A DNA stretch of 56,140 nt from Oscillospiraceae bacterium (lineage in GTDB: Bacteria; Bacillota; Clostridia; Oscillospirales; Ruminococcaceae), in contig CAAGBQ010000132.1 in the NCBI GenBank assembly GCA_900768105.1, positions 1 through 56,140 of the forward strand, given 5' to 3'. Numbering within the stretch: the first letter of the stretch is position 1; every line of letters begins with the position of its first letter. Under the pieces are notes generated by a model. That model searched no databases. It was given only the letters and a program-made list of their open reading frames with translations, and was not told the origin of the DNA. Both the position numbers and the translations under genes were made by a program. Shown in pieces: positions 16,014 through 24,606 of this stretch.

Positions 16014-16047
16014 AAAAGTGCCCTGTTCGTACGAGCAGGGCACTTTT
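16014..16047. terminator. bidirectional intrinsic terminator
   Basis: The arms 16014-16025 and 16036-16047 pair perfectly. The stem is flanked by A-run and T-run so that both strands end in a U-tract. It separates the convergent isochorismatase-like gene and the large minus-strand surface gene. Confidence 0.92.
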
Positions 16048-16065
16048 GTTATCGCCTAACGGTGA

Positions 16066-19000
16066 TTATTTTCTTTTGCCAAGGAGAACTGCAACCACGG
16101 TGATAATTGCCAGTGCGGGAAGCACAGAGGGTGCTTCCGCGCCGGTTGCGGGGTTAACCTCAACGCCGGGGTGCGGCTTTCTGGTGCCGTCAATATGAAT
16201 TGTCTGAGCACATTCGCTGAAGCCGCATACAGTGCAGTGGTGTTCGGATACCACTTTACCGTCACGGAGAATATCTTTCCACTCGGTAAAGTAGTGGCTG
16301 TCGACGCTGAACAGTTCGCCACAGCGGCTGCACTTCCTCCAGTGTTGCTCACGGTTGAAAATCCATCTACCGTTATCGTTATGACCAAGCGCAGCGAGCG
16401 TGACTTCTTTGGTCTGCTCGGATGCCCAGCTTTCGCTGAACTTTGCGGTGTACTTGCCAAGTCCGCTGTTAAGGCAGGTTGCGGCTTTGGTTTCGGCATA
16501 GGTTACGGTTGCTTTTGCGGTTTCGACATGGGTCGCATCACGCTTGCAAACGCGCTTTGCGGTGCATTCGTAGCCGCCCTGAACCTCTTTCCATTCGTAG
16601 GTGGGAGCGTTCCAGTCGTGGCCGAAAGCATTGAGCACAACATCTTTAGTTTGAGTTTCCGCCCAAGCTGCGTTAAATCTTGCAGTATATCTGCCCTCGC
16701 CGTTCACAAGGCAGGTGGCGGGGGTGATTTCCGCATAAGTGACGGTTGCTTTATCGGTTTCAACATGGCTTGCATCGCGTTTGCAGACGCGTTTAGCGGT
16801 GCATTCGTAGCCTTCGGTGATTTCTTTCCACTCATAGGTGGCTGCGTTCCAGTCATGACCGAGAGCATTAAGAGCAACTTCTTTGGTCTGCTCGGATGCC
16901 CAGCTTTCGCTGAACTTTGCGGTGTACTTGCCAAGTCCGCTGTTAAGGCAGGTTGCGGCTTTGGTTTCGGCATAGGTTACAACTGCTTTAGCGGTTTCGA
17001 CATGGGTCGCATCGCGTTTGCAGATGCGTTTAGCGGTGCATTCGTAGCCTTCGGTGATTTTTTTCCATTCGTAGGTGGCTGTGTTCCAGTCATGGTCGAG
17101 AGGGTCGGAATCAACGGTTTTTTCCTGTTTGGAGAATGCCGCGTTTTTGAATTCGACCGTGAACTTAACCTGTCCTTTTTCGGTGCAGGTGGCAGCTTTT
17201 ACAATGGTCATTGTGGATTTCGCTGTTTCGGAAGCGGTGGTAACACCGTTTCTAATTGCGGTTGCCGTACATTCGGAGTTATTGCTGCTCCATACATATG
17301 TTGTGGTGACAGTGGGGATTTTTCCTCCGCAAACGGAGCAAACAGTCGGGTCGGAAGCGGAAGGAATGTGGTTACCGTCATCGGTAGGACAATCGACATA
17401 ATAGAATGTGATTACATCATTTTCCTGAAGGATGTACTGGTCAAGGCGGGCATATGTAGTGGAATCAAGCTTGGGTGCTTTTCCGTTTACCTTGAACATC
17501 CAGCCTGACCACGGACCGTGATTTCCATCTCCGGAATTAAGTGCAACGCCGTTTTTATCGGTAATTCCGGTTACATAGCTCTCGCTGCCTGCTATGGTGT
17601 AGCCATTCGACTGGAGGACGGAGAACAACGCGTTTGCGGCGGTATCATATCCATCGTTCATGCAGGTGTAGTTTCCGGAAAGATCGGTGAAGGATGCTTC
17701 AAATGTGCTGCCGGAAACATTTACAGCTATGCTTATCTCCTTTGTGGAGGGGTTTACGCCGTTTTTACCCTTTACGGTTACTACGGTAGATATGGGCTGT
17801 TTATAGAACTGCGCAAATTGTGCATAGTTCGGGTTGCTTTTAAACTTTTCGTAGTATTTTGCATACTCGGTATAAGAAAGAACGCTGTCAATCTTAACCT
17901 TGGTGTCGTATTCGGGCTGAGTTACAAGAAGGTTTTCGCTCTGTACAACAGAGGGAACGCTGGAGCGGAAGCAGCGATATTTTTCGGAAGCTTCCCATCC
18001 GTCTATGTTGTCGGCTTCAACGCCGTTGAAGTTATAATCATCCATGTTACGGATGAACTTGTATCCGGTTCCATCGGGAACAATTTCAATAAAGCTCCAC
18101 ATATCGCCGGTGACATTATCTCTTGCGGAGTTTGCCTTTTTGATGCCCTGCCAGTAAACTTCCTCGGTGCAGACCATCTTCATAAATGCGGAAGCATCGT
18201 CAAGCTCTTTCTGTGTAAGGGCAAGAACCGTAAACTTTAGATCAACCTTTGCAAGAGGCTTGCCTATGGCGTCGCCTTCGCCGCTGGGACGGTCAAGAAT
18301 ATACACGGTTACAGTTACCTTTGCGTCTTCGCTTCCGGGAAGCGGACGGTAGGTAAGCGCACGGGCAGCATTGTATTTGCCGGTGGAAATGATGACATTC
18401 TCGTTGCTGCTGGTGATTAAAACAGGGGTGTATTTTCCGTCAAAGTATTCGTTGTAGTCACGGAGAGTGATTTTTTCAATATCGCGAGTGGTGGGGAACT
18501 GAATATCGCTTGCCACAGCGTCGCGATTGATGGCCTCGCCGTTGCGCGGGTTAGTAAGAGTTTGGAGCGCTTCCTCGAGAACTTTCTGATAGTCAACTTT
18601 TTTAACTATAATTTCGGGGAATACATTCACGCTGTATACTTTGGTTACTTTGAGGTCTTCTCTACCGTTGTAGGAAATGGTAAGAGTAAGAGTCATCCTA
18701 GTAATGCCGGTGGACGGGCGGGTGACGGTTACTTTGTACGGTGCAAAGAACTTTGAGCTATCCTCGTTTATGGAAATAACAGAGATGTTGCTGCTTTGCC
18801 ATTTTGCAGTTGCCCAAAGCTCGATGTCGTCGGACTGATTATAGTCGACCTTGGATTCGTCAACGCCTTCTTTAAGCACATATTTAGGAAGGGAAGTTAT
18901 TGTGGTATCATCATTGATGCTTGAGGGAACGGAAACTCTGGAAACAAGCTTGTTAAGCGCAGCCATGGCTTTTGCTTCGTCAAGGCCCATGTAGAACAGG

Positions 19001-21252
19001 CATTCGGTGCTGTCTTTGGTATATGTGCCGTAAGTAAGCACAACGGTAGAACGAATCGAACCTGCCGCTGCAGGAGTGGTTCCCTTTTCGTTCCATTTAT
19101 ACTGAAGGGTGCCGTCTGCGGCGATGCCGACATAGTTATAGCTGCTGTATGCGGCTTCCTTCATTGTTACGGTAATATCGGTAATGCCCGCTGCATCAAG
19201 CTTTGCGTTTATCATAGTAAGCGCATTGGTATCTGTGCCGTATGTGGCGTTGTATGTGCCGGAAATTGCCTTTTCCGCAGCGTCAAGCTTTTCCTTTGCG
19301 GCTTTTTCCTCATCGCTGAGCGCTTCCGTCCATACAGCATAAAGATTGAAGGATTCGCCGTCCTCGCTGCCGTCGCCCCAATCGTCCTCTTCAAACGGAC
19401 GGTTTATTGTTGCGCCGTCGGCATAGGCAATGGTGCTGCCATAGGAACTGGTTGCCCAGCCGGCAAATTCATAGCCGGAGCGAGAATAGGTGCACTTATT
19501 AAGCACGGTATCCACATCAAAGAAGGCTGCCTGGTCGGGCATTGTTCCGGTAACGGAGGATTTATCGCTGTTCTTGATATTGAATTTGATTATGTACTGG
19601 TAATCACGCCACTTTGCGATAAGAGTGACTTCGTCGCCGGAGAAAACCGTGCTTGTGGTCACTTTTTCACCGAAGGAACCGTCGGCGTTCTTTACATACC
19701 AGCCGTCAAGAGCCTTATTTGCGGGATAATAGCTCTTTGTTAGGTATGGCAGTTTTTTGTAGACTTCATCAAGAGCAACGGTTTTATCTTTTATGGAAGT
19801 TTTGTAGCCGTTGCCGTCGAAATGAACGGTGATTCCTTTTTGCCAGTGGGCGTACATGGTTACGCCGTTTGCCGCGTCGTCTGCGTCAAATTTATAGGAA
19901 ACGGAAATTTCGTTTCCGCCCTCGGCAGCGTCAAACCAGCCTTTGAAAATGTATCCGGTGCGAACCGGATCACTTATGGAGCTATATTTGGTGGAGCCGG
20001 ATTCGGTTATGATAGAGTTGTAGTTGCTGCCGACTGCACCGGTACGGTAAGTAACCTCCGCACCCTCATAGTTCGGGTCAACGGTTACCGCAACGGGTTT
20101 TCCGCGCCATACGGCATAAAGGGTAACGGTTTTGTATGCGCTGTCGGTAAGGTTCTTTACGGTTTCGCCGTCCTTGTATGCAACAGAACTACTGTTGTAT
20201 GTATTCCAACCGATAAAATCATAGCCCGCGCGGGTAAAGGTGTTAAGCGGAAGAGCAACATCTTCGTCATAGGTGGCAGTAATGCTGTCCATACTGCCTT
20301 CACCTTCGTTGCGGTTAAAGGATATGGTGTAGGTGATAGGATTCCACTTTGCGGTATAGGTTACATCCTCACTTATTACCGTTTCTGCGGAAAGCTGATT
20401 TTCGCCGTTAAACCAACCTGCAAAGGTATAGCCCTTTCTGGTGGGGTTTGACGGAATGCCGCTTCCAATGGCGGTATTTTGAGGAACCTGAACGGTTTTT
20501 GCAGCGGTTTTGCCGTCGTTATAATCAAATGTGACGGTAAATGCGCCGGACCATACCGCATAAATATCGGTGTCGGATTCCATTTCGATTGTGCCGCCGT
20601 CTGCATAGATAGCTTCGCCATCGGCAGAAAGTGCCCAACCTGCGAATACTTTACCTTCACAGGTAAAGGGGTTCGCTTTTATCTTGCCTTTGCCGCCGTA
20701 AATGTTCTGGGTATCGGTTTCATCCGTACCGTTGTTGGCATGAAGGGTAAGGGTAAGAGGCGCTCCGGCGGAGAAATTGCGCACATAAACGCAATCATCG
20801 CCGCCGTCGCCGGAGGAGTCTTTCTTATAAGTGATGGTTATAACATCACCGCTTTTTGCATCAACGGCAAGGGTTGTCCAGTCGACTTCGCCGCTGGCAT
20901 CCTTAACAAGCGTTTCGGAGCCTTTGGTAATGTTCACTTTGTCACACTTTGCTTCGGTGGAAACTTTGTATTCAAAGACAAGTGCGGCGTCGCCTGTCAT
21001 AGTAAGCTGCAGGGTGCTGCTTGCATAGGCTTTTCTGGCGTTTCCGCTCTTCAGAACATCTTCACCGTCAAGAGTGGTGACTTTCCATTTTTTTGTGCTC
21101 GAGGGGCTGCCGGGTTCCGTTTCTGCGATAAGCGGCAGACCAGTGAAAAAGTCGTCGAATGATTTGCTTGCCGCAAATGCATAAATGGGTAAAAGCGATG
21201 TAACCATCAATACGGCAAGCAGCAGGGAAATAAATTTTTTAACATTCACCAT
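16066..21252 (-). CDS. large secreted repeat protein with InlB-type repeats, DUF4430 and possible NPATG wall anchor
   Basis: This 1728-aa secreted protein has no assigned function. A clear signal peptide ends near residue 27 (IYAFA before ASK). About six InlB/Listeria-Bacteroides-type repeats follow at about residues 166-642, each ending in a GYxFxGW...YAxW pattern. A short helical segment and Ig-like stretches rich in beta come next (about 655-1010). A DUF4430-like domain with GPWSGWMFKVNG lies at about 1180-1287. Three C-terminal units of about 80 residues begin HDWN and carry conserved cysteines (about 1387-1620), followed by a cysteine-rich segment. The end has NPATG, a hydrophobic stretch and LLGKRK, the layout of a sortase signal with a non-LPXTG motif. 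Adhesion or surface binding is the likely role. AAGGAGAG precedes the ATG. Confidence 0.92.
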   Translation of the reverse strand: MVNVKKFISLLLAVLMVTSLLPIYAFAASKSFDDFFTGLPLIAETEPGSPSSTKKWKVTTLDGEDVLKSGNARKAYASSTLQLTMTGDAALVFEYKVSTEAKCDKVNITKGSETLVKDASGEVDWTTLAVDAKSGDVITITYKKDSSGDGGDDCVYVRNFSAGAPLTLTLHANNGTDETDTQNIYGGKGKIKANPFTCEGKVFAGWALSADGEAIYADGGTIEMESDTDIYAVWSGAFTVTFDYNDGKTAAKTVQVPQNTAIGSGIPSNPTRKGYTFAGWFNGENQLSAETVISEDVTYTAKWNPITYTISFNRNEGEGSMDSITATYDEDVALPLNTFTRAGYDFIGWNTYNSSSVAYKDGETVKNLTDSAYKTVTLYAVWRGKPVAVTVDPNYEGAEVTYRTGAVGSNYNSIITESGSTKYSSISDPVRTGYIFKGWFDAAEGGNEISVSYKFDADDAANGVTMYAHWQKGITVHFDGNGYKTSIKDKTVALDEVYKKLPYLTKSYYPANKALDGWYVKNADGSFGEKVTTSTVFSGDEVTLIAKWRDYQYIIKFNIKNSDKSSVTGTMPDQAAFFDVDTVLNKCTYSRSGYEFAGWATSSYGSTIAYADGATINRPFEEDDWGDGSEDGESFNLYAVWTEALSDEEKAAKEKLDAAEKAISGTYNATYGTDTNALTMINAKLDAAGITDITVTMKEAAYSSYNYVGIAADGTLQYKWNEKGTTPAAAGSIRSTVVLTYGTYTKDSTECLFYMGLDEAKAMAALNKLVSRVSVPSSINDDTTITSLPKYVLKEGVDESKVDYNQSDDIELWATAKWQSSNISVISINEDSSKFFAPYKVTVTRPSTGITRMTLTLTISYNGREDLKVTKVYSVNVFPEIIVKKVDYQKVLEEALQTLTNPRNGEAINRDAVASDIQFPTTRDIEKITLRDYNEYFDGKYTPVLITSSNENVIISTGKYNAARALTYRPLPGSEDAKVTVTVYILDRPSGEGDAIGKPLAKVDLKFTVLALTQKELDDASAFMKMVCTEEVYWQGIKKANSARDNVTGDMWSFIEIVPDGTGYKFIRNMDDYNFNGVEADNIDGWEASEKYRCFRSSVPSVVQSENLLVTQPEYDTKVKIDSVLSYTEYAKYYEKFKSNPNYAQFAQFYKQPISTVVTVKGKNGVNPSTKEISIAVNVSGSTFEASFTDLSGNYTCMNDGYDTAANALFSVLQSNGYTIAGSESYVTGITDKNGVALNSGDGNHGPWSGWMFKVNGKAPKLDSTTYARLDQYILQENDVITFYYVDCPTDDGNHIPSASDPTVCSVCGGKIPTVTTTYVWSSNNSECTATAIRNGVTTASETAKSTMTIVKAATCTEKGQVKFTVEFKNAAFSKQEKTVDSDPLDHDWNTATYEWKKITEGYECTAKRICKRDATHVETAKAVVTYAETKAATCLNSGLGKYTAKFSESWASEQTKEVALNALGHDWNAATYEWKEITEGYECTAKRVCKRDASHVETDKATVTYAEITPATCLVNGEGRYTARFNAAWAETQTKDVVLNAFGHDWNAPTYEWKEVQGGYECTAKRVCKRDATHVETAKATVTYAETKAATCLNSGLGKYTAKFSESWASEQTKEVTLAALGHNDNGRWIFNREQHWRKCSRCGELFSVDSHYFTEWKDILRDGKVVSEHHCTVCGFSECAQTIHIDGTRKPHPGVEVNPATGAEAPSVLPALAIITVVAVLLGKRK
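16403..16506 (-). repeat. 104-bp exact repeat, copy A (third C-terminal unit of the surface gene)
   Basis: These 104 bases are identical, read by eye, to 16877-16980. They encode the segment from VTYAETKAATC to SEQTKEV of the third repeat unit. Confidence 0.88.
16877..16980 (-). repeat. 104-bp exact repeat, copy B (first C-terminal unit of the surface gene)
   Basis: Identical to copy A, while the middle unit between them is clearly diverged. This points to recent duplication or gene conversion between units one and three. Confidence 0.88.
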
Positions 21253-21311
21253 ATTATTCTCTCCTTAATAGTATTGGTACGCCACCCGGCGCACTGGAAT
21301 AAAAATGGCTT

Positions 21312-21362
21312 TTTCTTAAATTCTGAAGAAATTCAGTAGAATAAGTTTTAAAATTTAAGAAA
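21312..21362 (-). other. inverted repeat in the 5' region of the surface gene
   Basis: The 11-base arms 21312-21322 and 21352-21362 are perfect inverted copies, with a second small hairpin (CTGAA/TTCAG) nested inside. They lie 60-110 bases upstream of the start codon. This could be an operator or an mRNA structure. Confidence 0.6.
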
Positions 21363-21459
21363 GTTTTGTTGTACTGTGCATTACTGCAAGCCCAGCTCCG
21401 ATTTATTTTGCTAAAACTCCTCCTCCCACTACATTATTTACCCCTATGAAATGTTTTTT

Positions 21460-21706
21460 ACAAAATAAAAAGTGCTTTCCAAGACAAAGACGATGAAAAG
21501 CACTAAAAAATATGCAAACACTTGGTAAAGGCAAGGGCCGCAAGCGAAAAACAACCGTATCTGACTTATCTTTTTGCAATGGCAAAAAGCCTCACAGTGA
21601 CCCACTCGTGGGGATTTTGACCCCATTCCGGCGTTTCCGTGCTATCTGCACGGGCTTTTCGTTTTGTTATTTGATTTTCAGAGCGAAGCGCAAAATGCAC
21701 CTCAAC
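21460..21706 (-). ncRNA. candidate structured leader RNA or small RNA
   Basis: About 245 bases lie between a good minus-strand promoter and an intrinsic terminator, with no convincing gene inside. On the minus strand a 7-bp long-range stem (21660-21654 with 21590-21584) encloses three hairpins: CCGTGC/GCACGG, GGGG/CCCC with a 7-base loop, and CCCAC/GTGGG. The last two share bases and may exclude each other. Another 8-bp hairpin (CTTTTTGC/GCAAAAAG) uses one arm of the enclosing stem. Mutually exclusive stems before a terminator resemble a riboswitch-type leader of the surface gene, but a free-standing small RNA fits as well. No known RNA family was recognised. Confidence 0.4.
21471..21504 (-). 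terminator. intrinsic terminator on the minus strand upstream of the surface gene
   Basis: Read on the minus strand, an 8-bp stem (21504-21497 with 21478-21471) and an 18-base loop are followed by TTTTTATTTTG. It ends the candidate RNA that begins near 21706, or acts as an attenuator before the surface gene. Confidence 0.65.
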
Positions 21707-21712
21707 AACTTT

Positions 21713-21741
21713 ATTATATCATTGTTTGTAACTTTTTTCAA
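21713..21741 (-). promoter_or_regulatory. sigma-A promoter for the candidate leader RNA
   Basis: On the minus strand TTGAAA (21741-21736) and TATAAT (21718-21713) are 17 bases apart, with the extended -10 TGa in front. Nothing else in this gap matches as well. Confidence 0.72.
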
Positions 21742-21742
21742 T

Positions 21743-21766
21743 ATAAGAAACCAAATAAGAAACCAA
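21743..21766 (-). repeat. tandem 12-bp repeat abutting the -35 box
   Basis: ATAAGAAACCAA occurs twice in direct tandem (plus strand), ending one base from the minus-strand -35 box. Spacing of about one helical turn directly upstream of a promoter is typical of an activator site. Confidence 0.6.
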
Positions 21767-21808
21767 ATATTCTATAATATTTGCAACAGGCACAAAGGCG
21801 AAGTGTGT

Positions 21809-22420
21809 TTATCTGTTTATAACAACCTGCGGAACCTCGCCGCTGAAAACGATTTCCGCAAGGACGATTTCGTCCTCAACAACGGTGCTTGCGGGATGTA
21901 ACGCAATAATGGATGTTATTTTTGCGCGGTATGTAAGAGTTACGCGGTATATGCTTTGGTTTATTCCCGTGGTGATAAGAGTGCCGGAAATATCTGCTTC
22001 CGGTGTGCCTGCGGCATATATGTATATCGGTATTTCCGGCCCTGCGGAAACGGTCGGTATTCCAAAAAGTGCGCCGAAGCGTACCTTTGCGCGTATTGCG
22101 CCGGTGTCGGAAAATTCCGCAATAAGCTGTTTTATAATGCGCTCTTTTATAATGCTGAAGAAATAGCCGCTTGAAACAACGGAGGTTATTTTTCCGTCGG
22201 CGGAGCAGTTTATTTTAACCGCGTTTTCGATAAGCGCACCGGAGGAATCCAGCTCTGTCAAAATTGCGGAATTTATAATTTTTGTGGCGGCGTTTGCACA
22301 TTGGTGCTCTGCAATTATTGCAATGTTCGGGCGAATTAGGGACTCCGCACCGAAAAGGAGCGCAAATATTATAAAAACGGTAAGTACGCCTTTTGTGCGC
22401 GGCTTGCTCTTTTTTCTCAC
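21809..22420 (-). CDS. yunB: sporulation protein YunB
   Basis: YunB is made in the mother cell under sigma-E in Bacillus and is needed for efficient spore formation; its mechanism is unclear. The product here is about 203 aa, with one N-terminal membrane segment (about residues 12-30) and the conserved region from NAATKIINSAI to the C-terminus. The frame is open upstream to 22495, but the GTG at 22420 is chosen because GGAGGGGG lies 7-9 bases before it. An in-frame ATG at 22438 overlaps that ribosome-binding site. It is divergent from ligA. Confidence 0.88.
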   Translation of the reverse strand: MRKKSKPRTKGVLTVFIIFALLFGAESLIRPNIAIIAEHQCANAATKIINSAILTELDSSGALIENAVKINCSADGKITSVVSSGYFFSIIKERIIKQLIAEFSDTGAIRAKVRFGALFGIPTVSAGPEIPIYIYAAGTPEADISGTLITTGINQSIYRVTLTYRAKITSIIALHPASTVVEDEIVLAEIVFSGEVPQVVINR

Positions 22421-22462
22421 GGTTTGCGCCCCCTCCATAAAATAATTTATGCTATATAATAT

Positions 22463-22490
22463 TTGTTTTCTGCGCGAAAAGTGATATAAT
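22463..22490 (+). promoter_or_regulatory. ligA promoter
   Basis: TATAAT at 22485-22490 is preceded by the extended -10 TGa. A weak -35 (TTGTTT at 22463-22468) lies 16 bases upstream. It is in the divergent gap between yunB and ligA. Confidence 0.6.
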
Positions 22491-22528
22491 AACAAAAGAA
22501 TTTTTTAAAAGCCGGAGGAAGCTTTTTT

Positions 22529-24514
22529 ATGGAAAGAGAAGCCGCGGAAAAAAGAATACAGGAGCTGCGCGACCTTGTTCGCTATCACAGCAGGCTTTAT
22601 TATGAGCTTGACAGTCCGGAGCTTGACGATTACGAATACGACCTTTTGTATCATGAGCTGCTTGATTTGGAGGAAGAATATCCGGAGTTTAAAACTCCGG
22701 ATTCGCCGACCCAAAAGGTCGGCGGCGCCGCATCGCTTAAATTTGAACCGGTGCAGCATATTGTCCAAATGGGAAGCCTCCAGGATGTTTTCAGTTACGA
22801 GGAGCTTTTTGAGTTTGACGAGCGCGTGCGCGCCGTCATCGAAAAACCGGAATATGTTGTGGAACCGAAAATCGACGGACTTTCTGTTTCGCTGGAGTAT
22901 AGAAACGGTGTTTTTGTCCGCGGGTCAACCCGTGGCGACGGCTTTGTAGGAGAAGATGTTACCCACAATCTTATGACGATAAAGTCCATCCCGAAACGCA
23001 TAAACTGTCCGGAAGTGAGCTATCTTGAGCTGCGCGGAGAGGTGTATATATCCAAAGAAACCTTTGCAAAGCTTGTTGAAGCACAGGAACTTGCCGGAGA
23101 ACGCCCTTTTAAAAATCCCCGCAACGCCGCCGCAGGCTCTCTTCGCCAAAAGGATCCGAAAATAAGCGCAAAGCGCGGCCTTGATATATTTGTTTTCAAT
23201 ATCCAACAATGTGAAGGCAAAACCTTTAAAACGCACAGTGAAACCCTCGACTTTGTAAAGAGCCTCGGATTCCCTGTTTCCGTTTCGTATAACCGCTATA
23301 AAAGCATAGCGGAAGCGGTGGAAAACATAAAATTTATCGGAGAAAACCGTGATAACTATACCTTTGATATTGACGGAGCGGTAATCAAAGTAAACAGTCT
23401 TGCGGACAGAGAACTTCTTGGAGCAACCGCAAAATATCCGAAGTGGGCTGTGGCGTTCAAATATCCGCCGGAGGAAAAGGTGACTACCCTGCTTAATATA
23501 GAGGTACAGGTCGGAAGAACCGGTGCAATAACGCCAACAGCCGTTTTTGAACCTATTCAGCTTGCGGGCACAAGCGTTTCTCGCGCGGTGCTGCACAATC
23601 AGGATTTTATCAACGCAAAGGATATAAATATCGGTGATAAAATAATTGTGAGAAAGGCGGGAGAAATCATTCCGGAAGTTGTTGCACTTGCGGAAAAAGG
23701 ACCGAATACGGGTACATTCCGTTTGCCGGAATTTTGCCCCGCTTGCGGAACAAAAGCCGTCCGCGAAGAGGACGAAGCTGTGCTTCGCTGCCCGAACCCG
23801 GATTGCCCCGCACAGCTTTTGCGCAATCTTATACACTTTGCAAGCCGTGACGCGATGGACATAGAGGGAATGGGTCCGGCGGTGCTCGCCATGCTTGTGG
23901 AGCGTGGTATAATTAAATCCCAAGCGGATATTTATTCTATAAATCCGGAGGATATTTCTTCCACAGAGCGAATGGGGAAAAAATCCGCCGCAAAACTTGT
24001 TGCATCTATTGAAAGGTCGAAGAAAGCGGGGCTTTCGCGGCTGCTTTTTGCCCTCGGAATAAGAAATATCGGCAAAAAGGCGGCGGACGCCCTTGCACAA
24101 AGCTTTGGTACCATGGATGCGGTTATGGTTGCTTCGGAAGAGGACATAAGTGCAATAGACGGCTTTGGCGAGGTTATGGCAAAATCGGTAATCGGATATT
24201 TTTCCCTTCCTCAGTCAAGAAGGCTTATCGAAAAATTGCGTGAGCACGGAGTTGTTATGGAAGCGGAGAAAAAGACTGTTTCCGATAAATTTGAAGGGCT
24301 TACCTTTGTACTGACTGGAACACTTCCTACAATGTCACGCGACGAAGCCTCTGCGATGATAATAGCAAACGGCGGCAAGGTTTCATCCTCCGTTTCTAAA
24401 AAGACAAACTTTGTTCTTGCCGGAGAAAAAGCGGGCAGCAAGCTTACAAAGGCGGAAGATTTGGGAGTGAAAATAATCGACGAAGCCGAATTTATGCAAA
24501 TGATAAACGAATAA
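22529..24514 (+). CDS. ligA: NAD-dependent DNA ligase LigA
   Basis: LigA seals nicks in replication and repair using NAD. The 661-aa protein has the Ia and adenylation domains with the AMP-accepting lysine in EPKIDGLS (about residue 114). It then shows an OB fold, a zinc finger with four cysteines (CPACG and CPNPDC), helix-hairpin-helix repeats (GIRNIGKKAADAL, DGFGEVMAKSV), and a C-terminal BRCT domain from about residue 588 (FVLTGTLPTMSRDEA). Length and order are normal. It is a single gene closed by a strong terminator. Confidence 0.98.
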   Translation: MEREAAEKRIQELRDLVRYHSRLYYELDSPELDDYEYDLLYHELLDLEEEYPEFKTPDSPTQKVGGAASLKFEPVQHIVQMGSLQDVFSYEELFEFDERVRAVIEKPEYVVEPKIDGLSVSLEYRNGVFVRGSTRGDGFVGEDVTHNLMTIKSIPKRINCPEVSYLELRGEVYISKETFAKLVEAQELAGERPFKNPRNAAAGSLRQKDPKISAKRGLDIFVFNIQQCEGKTFKTHSETLDFVKSLGFPVSVSYNRYKSIAEAVENIKFIGENRDNYTFDIDGAVIKVNSLADRELLGATAKYPKWAVAFKYPPEEKVTTLLNIEVQVGRTGAITPTAVFEPIQLAGTSVSRAVLHNQDFINAKDINIGDKIIVRKAGEIIPEVVALAEKGPNTGTFRLPEFCPACGTKAVREEDEAVLRCPNPDCPAQLLRNLIHFASRDAMDIEGMGPAVLAMLVERGIIKSQADIYSINPEDISSTERMGKKSAAKLVASIERSKKAGLSRLLFALGIRNIGKKAADALAQSFGTMDAVMVASEEDISAIDGFGEVMAKSVIGYFSLPQSRRLIEKLREHGVVMEAEKKTVSDKFEGLTFVLTGTLPTMSRDEASAMIIANGGKVSSSVSKKTNFVLAGEKAGSKLTKAEDLGVKIIDEAEFMQMINE

Positions 24515-24523
24515 AATTTGAGC

Positions 24524-24564
24524 AAATACCCACGAAGGAAATTTTCCTTCGTGGGTATTTTTTT
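24524..24564 (+). terminator. intrinsic terminator of ligA
   Basis: A perfect 17-bp stem (24524-24540 with 24544-24560) and a 3-base loop run into a T-run to 24564. Confidence 0.95.
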
Positions 24565-24583
24565 GCCCATGCTTTCATATTAT
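24555..24583 (+). promoter_or_regulatory. candidate sigma-E promoter of the spoIIIA operon
   Basis: GTATTTT at 24555-24561 and CATATTAT at 24576-24583 are 14 bases apart, close to the sporulation sigma-E pattern (GKATATT, then CATACANT). The operon is sigma-E driven in Bacillus. The -35 box overlaps the T-run of the ligA terminator. Confidence 0.42.
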
Positions 24584-24606
24584 CTACCAAAACGGAGGCA
24601 AACAAA

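Noticed and set aside
16171..17508. 445-codon open frame on the plus strand inside the surface gene
   Set aside because: It is antisense to a clear secreted repeat protein, has no ribosome-binding site, and its own repeats mirror the coding repeats of the other strand.
21403..21901. Several 60- to 129-codon frames in the gap before the surface gene, including a 43-codon GTG frame
   Set aside because: None has a properly spaced ribosome-binding site, and they run through the hairpins. A structured RNA explains the region better, though a search could change this.
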